Origin: Paracoccaceae bacterium
Lineage (GTDB): Bacteria; Pseudomonadota; Alphaproteobacteria; Rhodobacterales; Rhodobacteraceae
NCBI GenBank assembly: GCA_007121055.1
Contig: SKMM01000004.1
Span: 1-17,290, forward strand
Reading direction: 5' to 3'
Length of the DNA: 17,290 bases
The notes beneath the pieces are model-generated. The model ran no database searches. It was not told where the DNA came from and worked only from the letters and a program-made list of their open reading frames with translations. The position numbers and the translations under genes were made by a program. Shown here one piece after another: positions 14,241-17,290 of the stretch. Position 1 is the first letter of the stretch. Each line of letters begins with the position of its first letter.

Positions 14241-15795
14241 TTACAGGTTCCTGATCCGTCTGTTTGTCAGGCGGCTGCACGTCCTGATTCTGGTGGCGCT
14301 GCCTGTGGCAGCGGCCGGGGCATGGTACGCCTGGTCGTTGCCGCCGCGCTTCGAAGCGCGCGCTCAGCTCCTCGTGGAGGCCCCGCAGGTGCCGGAGGAC
14401 CTGGCTGCCTCCGTGTTGCGCGAATCTCCCTTCACGGTTCTTTCGCACATCTCTTCCCGGGTGATGACCCGCGACAACTTGCTCGACCTGTCGCGCGAGT
14501 TCCGTTTGCATGCCGACCAGCCGGGACGGGACCCCGACAGCATCGTGGCAGACATGCGCCGGCGCATCTCCATCAACTTCCCCCGCGGTGCCCACAACCA
14601 GCGGAGCGGCACCTTCAGCGTCGGCTTCGAGGCCGAGCGGCCCGAGGTCTCTGCCACAGTCGCCAACGCGCTGGTGCAGCAGATCCTGCGCGAGAACGCT
14701 GCCCTGCGCACCGCCGCGGCCACCCAGACCCTCGTCTTCTTCGACGAGGAACTCGCCCGGCTGGAGGAGGATCTGTCGCGCCAGACCGCCCGCATCCTCG
14801 AGTTCCAGCAGGCCAACCGCAACGCTTTGCCCGACAGTCTCAACTTCCGCCGCAGCCGCCAGACCTCACAGCAGGAACGCCTGCAGCAGGTCCAGCGCGA
14901 GATCGCCAGCCTCAACGAACGCCGCGACCGCATGGTCGCCATGTACGAACGCACCGGCCGCGTCGACGGCCAGAGCGCCGCCCGCAGTTCCGAGGAACGC
15001 GAGCTGCAGGAGCGGCGGCGCGAGCTCTCACGGGCGCTGCGGATCTTCTCCGAAGACAACCCCCGGCTGCGCAACCTTCGCGCCGAAGTCGAGGAACTCG
15101 AACGCATCGTGGCCGAGCAGTTCGCGGCAGCCGGGGACGGTACCGAGGTGTCCCTGTTCGACCTGCAACTCGCCGACATCGACGCTCAGCTCGATTTCCT
15201 TTCTTCCCAGCGGGCCATGATCGAGACCGATCTCGAAGATCTCGCCGCCTCGATCGAAGCCACCGCGGCCAACGCCGCCGAACTCGCCACCCTCGAACGG
15301 GACCAGCAGAATCTTCAGTCACAGTACGACGCAGCTGTCGCGCGCCGCGCCCAGGCCCGCGTCGGCGAACGGATCGAGGCGCAGGCCCGTGGCGCACGGA
15401 TCTCGGTCATCGAACCGGCCACGCCGCCCAATGCGCCGAACCGGCCCAACCGCAACCGGATCGCCATGGCCGGCATGGGCGGAGGTATAGGCCTCGGGGT
15501 CCTGGTGGTGGTCCTGCTTATCCTGTCCAACCGCTCGGTGCTGCGCCCGGTGGAGATCACCTCCCGCCTCGGAGAGGCTCCCTTCGGGACAATCCCGCTG
15601 TATCGCACCCGGCGTCAGATCATCACGCGCCGCGTGCTTCTGGCAGCGGCGGCTCTCTTCCTGCTGACCGCGGTCCCGGCTGCGCTGTGGTGGATCGACC
15701 AGCACTACCTGCCGCTCGATCAGCTCATGGCCCGCCTGACGGCGGTGACGGGCATCGACGCACTGCGCAACACGCTGTCCGGGACGGCCGGCTGA
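14233..15795 (+). CDS. Polysaccharide chain-length determinant (Wzz/GumC-like, XrtA-system type)
   Basis: A 520-residue inner-membrane protein. The short N-terminal cytoplasmic part and first helix (about 15-35) lead into a Wzz domain (RFEARAQLLVEAPQVPEDLA, 39-58). Residues ~150-385 are rich in Glu, Arg, Gln and Leu and form long periplasmic coiled coils. The proline motif PATPPNAPNRPNR (396-408) precedes a second helix (about 410-432), then a short cytoplasmic loop and a third hydrophobic segment (about 467-487) with a tail of ~33 residues. No kinase domain is fused; the kinase is encoded separately downstream. Such proteins oligomerise to set polymer length and link synthesis to export. The ATG at 14233 overlaps the ATPase stop (8 bases); an earlier in-frame ATG at 14137 would place 32 residues deep inside the ATPase gene. 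Confidence 0.9.
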   Translation: MIDYRFLIRLFVRRLHVLILVALPVAAAGAWYAWSLPPRFEARAQLLVEAPQVPEDLAASVLRESPFTVLSHISSRVMTRDNLLDLSREFRLHADQPGRDPDSIVADMRRRISINFPRGAHNQRSGTFSVGFEAERPEVSATVANALVQQILRENAALRTAAATQTLVFFDEELARLEEDLSRQTARILEFQQANRNALPDSLNFRRSRQTSQQERLQQVQREIASLNERRDRMVAMYERTGRVDGQSAARSSEERELQERRRELSRALRIFSEDNPRLRNLRAEVEELERIVAEQFAAAGDGTEVSLFDLQLADIDAQLDFLSSQRAMIETDLEDLAASIEATAANAAELATLERDQQNLQSQYDAAVARRAQARVGERIEAQARGARISVIEPATPPNAPNRPNRNRIAMAGMGGGIGLGVLVVVLLILSNRSVLRPVEITSRLGEAPFGTIPLYRTRRQIITRRVLLAAAALFLLTAVPAALWWIDQHYLPLDQLMARLTAVTGIDALRNTLSGTAG

Positions 15796-15837
15796 CCGCC
15801 GCCGCCCTGTGCCCGGCCGCCTCTGGGCACAGCGGTC
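15794..15837 (+). terminator. Hairpin at the end of the chain-length gene, possible terminator or attenuator
   Basis: A perfect 8-bp stem CTGTGCCC (15807-15814) and GGGCACAG (15825-15832) has a 10-base loop. The outer pair GACCG (15794-15798) and CGGTC (15833-15837) extends it with a bulge and reaches back into the TGA stop codon. There is no T tract. It lies between the chain-length and kinase genes, so it may reduce read-through into the kinase or protect the upstream mRNA end. Confidence 0.45.
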
Positions 15838-16145
15838 GATAAAGGGCTTGACTCCTCACACGAGGGTGCTTTGGGGACGTAATGACGGAACAGAATCGGC
15901 AAGATCGCTGTGCCGGAGAGGGGACTGAGAATCGGAGCGTGACGCATCCCCCCAACGCGCCGTCGGCGCTACGCCAAGGGGACAGTACGCGACAGGCCCC
16001 CTGGCGGGGCTGACGACATGACGGCGATGCGCAGTGGGGGACGCGCGGCAACCGACGACCAGAACGGGCTGAGGAGCGGGCCAACGGGGCTTGACGCACG
16101 GCACACGGGGATACCGCCCAGGCGGCCCAGATCGGGAAGACGGCA
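15838..16145 (+). other. Spacer before the tyrosine kinase gene
   Basis: About 300 bases between the hairpin and the kinase start. Open frames crossing it lack ribosome binding sites and recognisable motifs. The sequence GGGCTTGAC occurs twice (15844-15852 and 16087-16095), each time followed within a few bases by CACACG and a G-rich run. TTGAC resembles a -35 box, but no good -10 is found at the right distance in either copy. A separate kinase promoter is possible but not shown. Confidence 0.35.
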
Positions 16146-17051
16146 ATGGACTTCATTCAATCGGCCATCAACAAGGCACGGCAGGAGCGGCGGCGGCAGG
16201 GTGATCCCACCCCTTCCGGCAGCCCCGCCGCCGCGATCCACCCGCAGGCCTCCGCCCCGCTGGCGTCGGTCCGCGCCGATGACGCCGCCCCCACGCCGTC
16301 GCGCGCGGCCCTCTGGGCCGGCCTGCCCGCCATCACCCCCGACCCCCGCGCGCTCGACCGCCACCACATCCACGCCCGCCAGCGCGGACCGGAAGCCGCC
16401 GCCTTCGACATCATGCGCACCAAGCTCCTGCACCAGCTGCGCGCGCACAACTGGCGCCGCGTGGCGATCACCTCGCCCACCCCCCACTGCGGCAAGACCA
16501 CCCTGGCGCTCAACCTCGCCTTCGGTATCGCCCGCCAGCGTGAACTTGGCTGCATGCTGCTGGACTTTGACCTGCGCCGGCCTTCCCTGGCCGAGATGCT
16601 GGGCCTCCAGGACCCGCCGCAATTCGCCGACGTGCTGTCCGGCGCTGCGCGGCCCGAAGACGGCCTGCGCCGCATCGGCGACAACTTCGCCATCGGCCTC
16701 AACGCCCGCGCCCGCACCGACAGCGCCGAACTGCTGCAGCGGGTGGAAACCGGGCGCATCGTCGACGCCATCGAGCAGGCCTACGCCCCCGACGCCATGC
16801 TCTTCGACATGCCGCCGATGATGGTGGCCGACGACGCGCTCGGCTTCATCGACCAGATCGACTGCGTCCTCCTCGTCGCGGCCGCCGGCAGCAGCAGCAT
16901 GCCCGAAATCGCCCGCTGCAGCGACGAGCTCAAGGCCCGCTGCAACTTTCTCGGCGTGGTCCTCAACAAATGCCGCTACCTCGACAAGAGCGACGCCTAC
17001 GGCTACGGCTACGGGTACGGCCAAGGCTACGGCCCCAACGGCAGCCTCTGA
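16146..17051 (+). CDS. BY-type tyrosine kinase of exopolysaccharide synthesis (CpsD/CapB-like, XrtA-associated)
   Basis: A 301-residue cytoplasmic P-loop kinase without membrane segments. The N terminus MDFIQSAINKARQERRR is the short helix typical of this group, followed by a Pro/Ala-rich linker (20-70). The catalytic motifs are Walker A SPTPHCGKTT (110-119), Walker A' MLLDFDLRRPS (137-147) and Walker B MLFDMPPMM (218-226). The tail (285-295) has five tyrosines in Tyr-Gly repeats (Y285, 287, 289, 291, 295), the expected autophosphorylation cluster. Such kinases bind the cytoplasmic face of a Wzz-type protein, and cycling of tail phosphorylation regulates polymer length and output. The likely partner is the chain-length protein encoded just upstream, making this the split arrangement also seen in Gram-positive bacteria and in XrtA loci. 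The Walker A residues H114-C115 replace the usual small residues. The ATG at 16146 has GGGAAG 6 bases upstream. Confidence 0.9.
   Translation: MDFIQSAINKARQERRRQGDPTPSGSPAAAIHPQASAPLASVRADDAAPTPSRAALWAGLPAITPDPRALDRHHIHARQRGPEAAAFDIMRTKLLHQLRAHNWRRVAITSPTPHCGKTTLALNLAFGIARQRELGCMLLDFDLRRPSLAEMLGLQDPPQFADVLSGAARPEDGLRRIGDNFAIGLNARARTDSAELLQRVETGRIVDAIEQAYAPDAMLFDMPPMMVADDALGFIDQIDCVLLVAAAGSSSMPEIARCSDELKARCNFLGVVLNKCRYLDKSDAYGYGYGYGQGYGPNGSL
16998..17033 (+). repeat. Hexamer-like repeats encoding the Tyr-Gly tail
   Basis: The codon pair TAC-GGC (with one TAC-GGG and one interrupting CAA-GGC) is repeated at the 3' end of the kinase gene. The array is in frame, so gain or loss of a unit would change the number of phosphorylatable tyrosines without a frameshift. 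Confidence 0.7.
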
Positions 17052-17290
17052 CCCACACACCGCGCCGTGGCCGAGCCCGGCCGCCGGCCCTCCCCGGCCG
17101 CCGAAACCGCAGCCACCCATTGCCGTCCGCGCCCGCCGGTCGGACAACCGCCCGCGCATGGCATGGCCGCCCACCGCACGGCCGGGGCCACCGCTCTCCT
17201 GTTCGGTCTTGACCTCGCCCTTCCAGCGAGCCCCCGCGACACCCCTTCCCTCGGAACCGCACCGCGCCCCGGCCGGCGCTGCCGACCCGC
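17052..17290. other. Region after the kinase gene to the window edge
   Basis: No supported gene. CGGCCG occurs at 17078-17083 and 17095-17100 and could pair as a GC-rich hairpin about 30 bases after the stop, without a T tract. The remaining sequence has open frames on both strands, as expected at this GC content, but none has a ribosome binding site or known motif. Confidence 0.3.

Noticed and set aside
16018..16821. A plus-strand frame of 267 codons starting before the kinase gene
   Set aside because: It overlaps the kinase in another frame, is Pro/Ser/Thr/Arg-rich and has no motifs.
1..17290. CRISPR arrays, tRNA or rRNA genes, insertion sequences, toxin-antitoxin pairs
   Set aside because: No regularly spaced repeats, no tRNA-like cloverleaf or conserved rRNA segments, no transposase or integrase motifs and no terminal inverted repeats were recognised on either strand.

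Overview
The base composition (very high GC, strong preference for C or G at third codon positions) and the gene content point to an alphaproteobacterium, most likely of the Rhodobacteraceae/Rhodobacterales. The best taxonomic pointers are a single-chain exosortase fused to an EpsI domain (the XrtD type, linked in that group to VPLPA-CTERM proteins), a DUF1467 membrane protein overlapping a methylmalonyl-CoA-epimerase-like gene, and a TRAP transporter binding protein. No tRNA, rRNA, CRISPR array, transposase or other mobile element was seen.

Left part (1-5478), metabolism and membrane proteins. A truncated TRAP-type periplasmic binding protein runs off the left edge on the minus strand. It is divergent from an AI-2E/PerM-family membrane protein (572-1744, +). 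A co-oriented series follows: a glutamine-synthetase-family ligase (1997-3361), an iron-containing alcohol dehydrogenase (3507-4664), a VOC/methylmalonyl-CoA-epimerase-like protein (4802-5206) and DUF1467 (5206-5478). The ligase and dehydrogenase could share a pathway of gamma-glutamyl-amine or amino-alcohol breakdown. The last two genes are translationally coupled.

Right part (5889-17051), an exopolysaccharide/exosortase locus. The minus-strand arm reads, in transcription order: TPR lipoprotein (PrsT-like), Wza-like export protein, outer-membrane beta-barrel protein, XrtD/EpsI. The plus-strand arm reads: AAA ATPase (XrtA/PEP-CTERM-associated type), Wzz-like chain-length determinant, and a separate BY-type tyrosine kinase with a Tyr-Gly tail. 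The arms diverge from one control region at about 12517-12900 that holds two adjacent palindromes and a plausible promoter. Together they supply chain-length control and its kinase switch, periplasmic and outer-membrane export, and a protein-sorting protease. Glycosyltransferases, the initiating phosphoglycosyltransferase, flippase/polymerase and any sorted substrate protein are not in the window.

The most notable non-coding signals are a near-consensus sigma-54 (-24/-12) promoter at 361-379, the paired palindromes at 12587-12610, a hairpin just after the chain-length gene, and a C8 tract that fills the spacer between ribosome binding site and start codon of the alcohol dehydrogenase. All functional calls are by reading motifs; no database search was possible.
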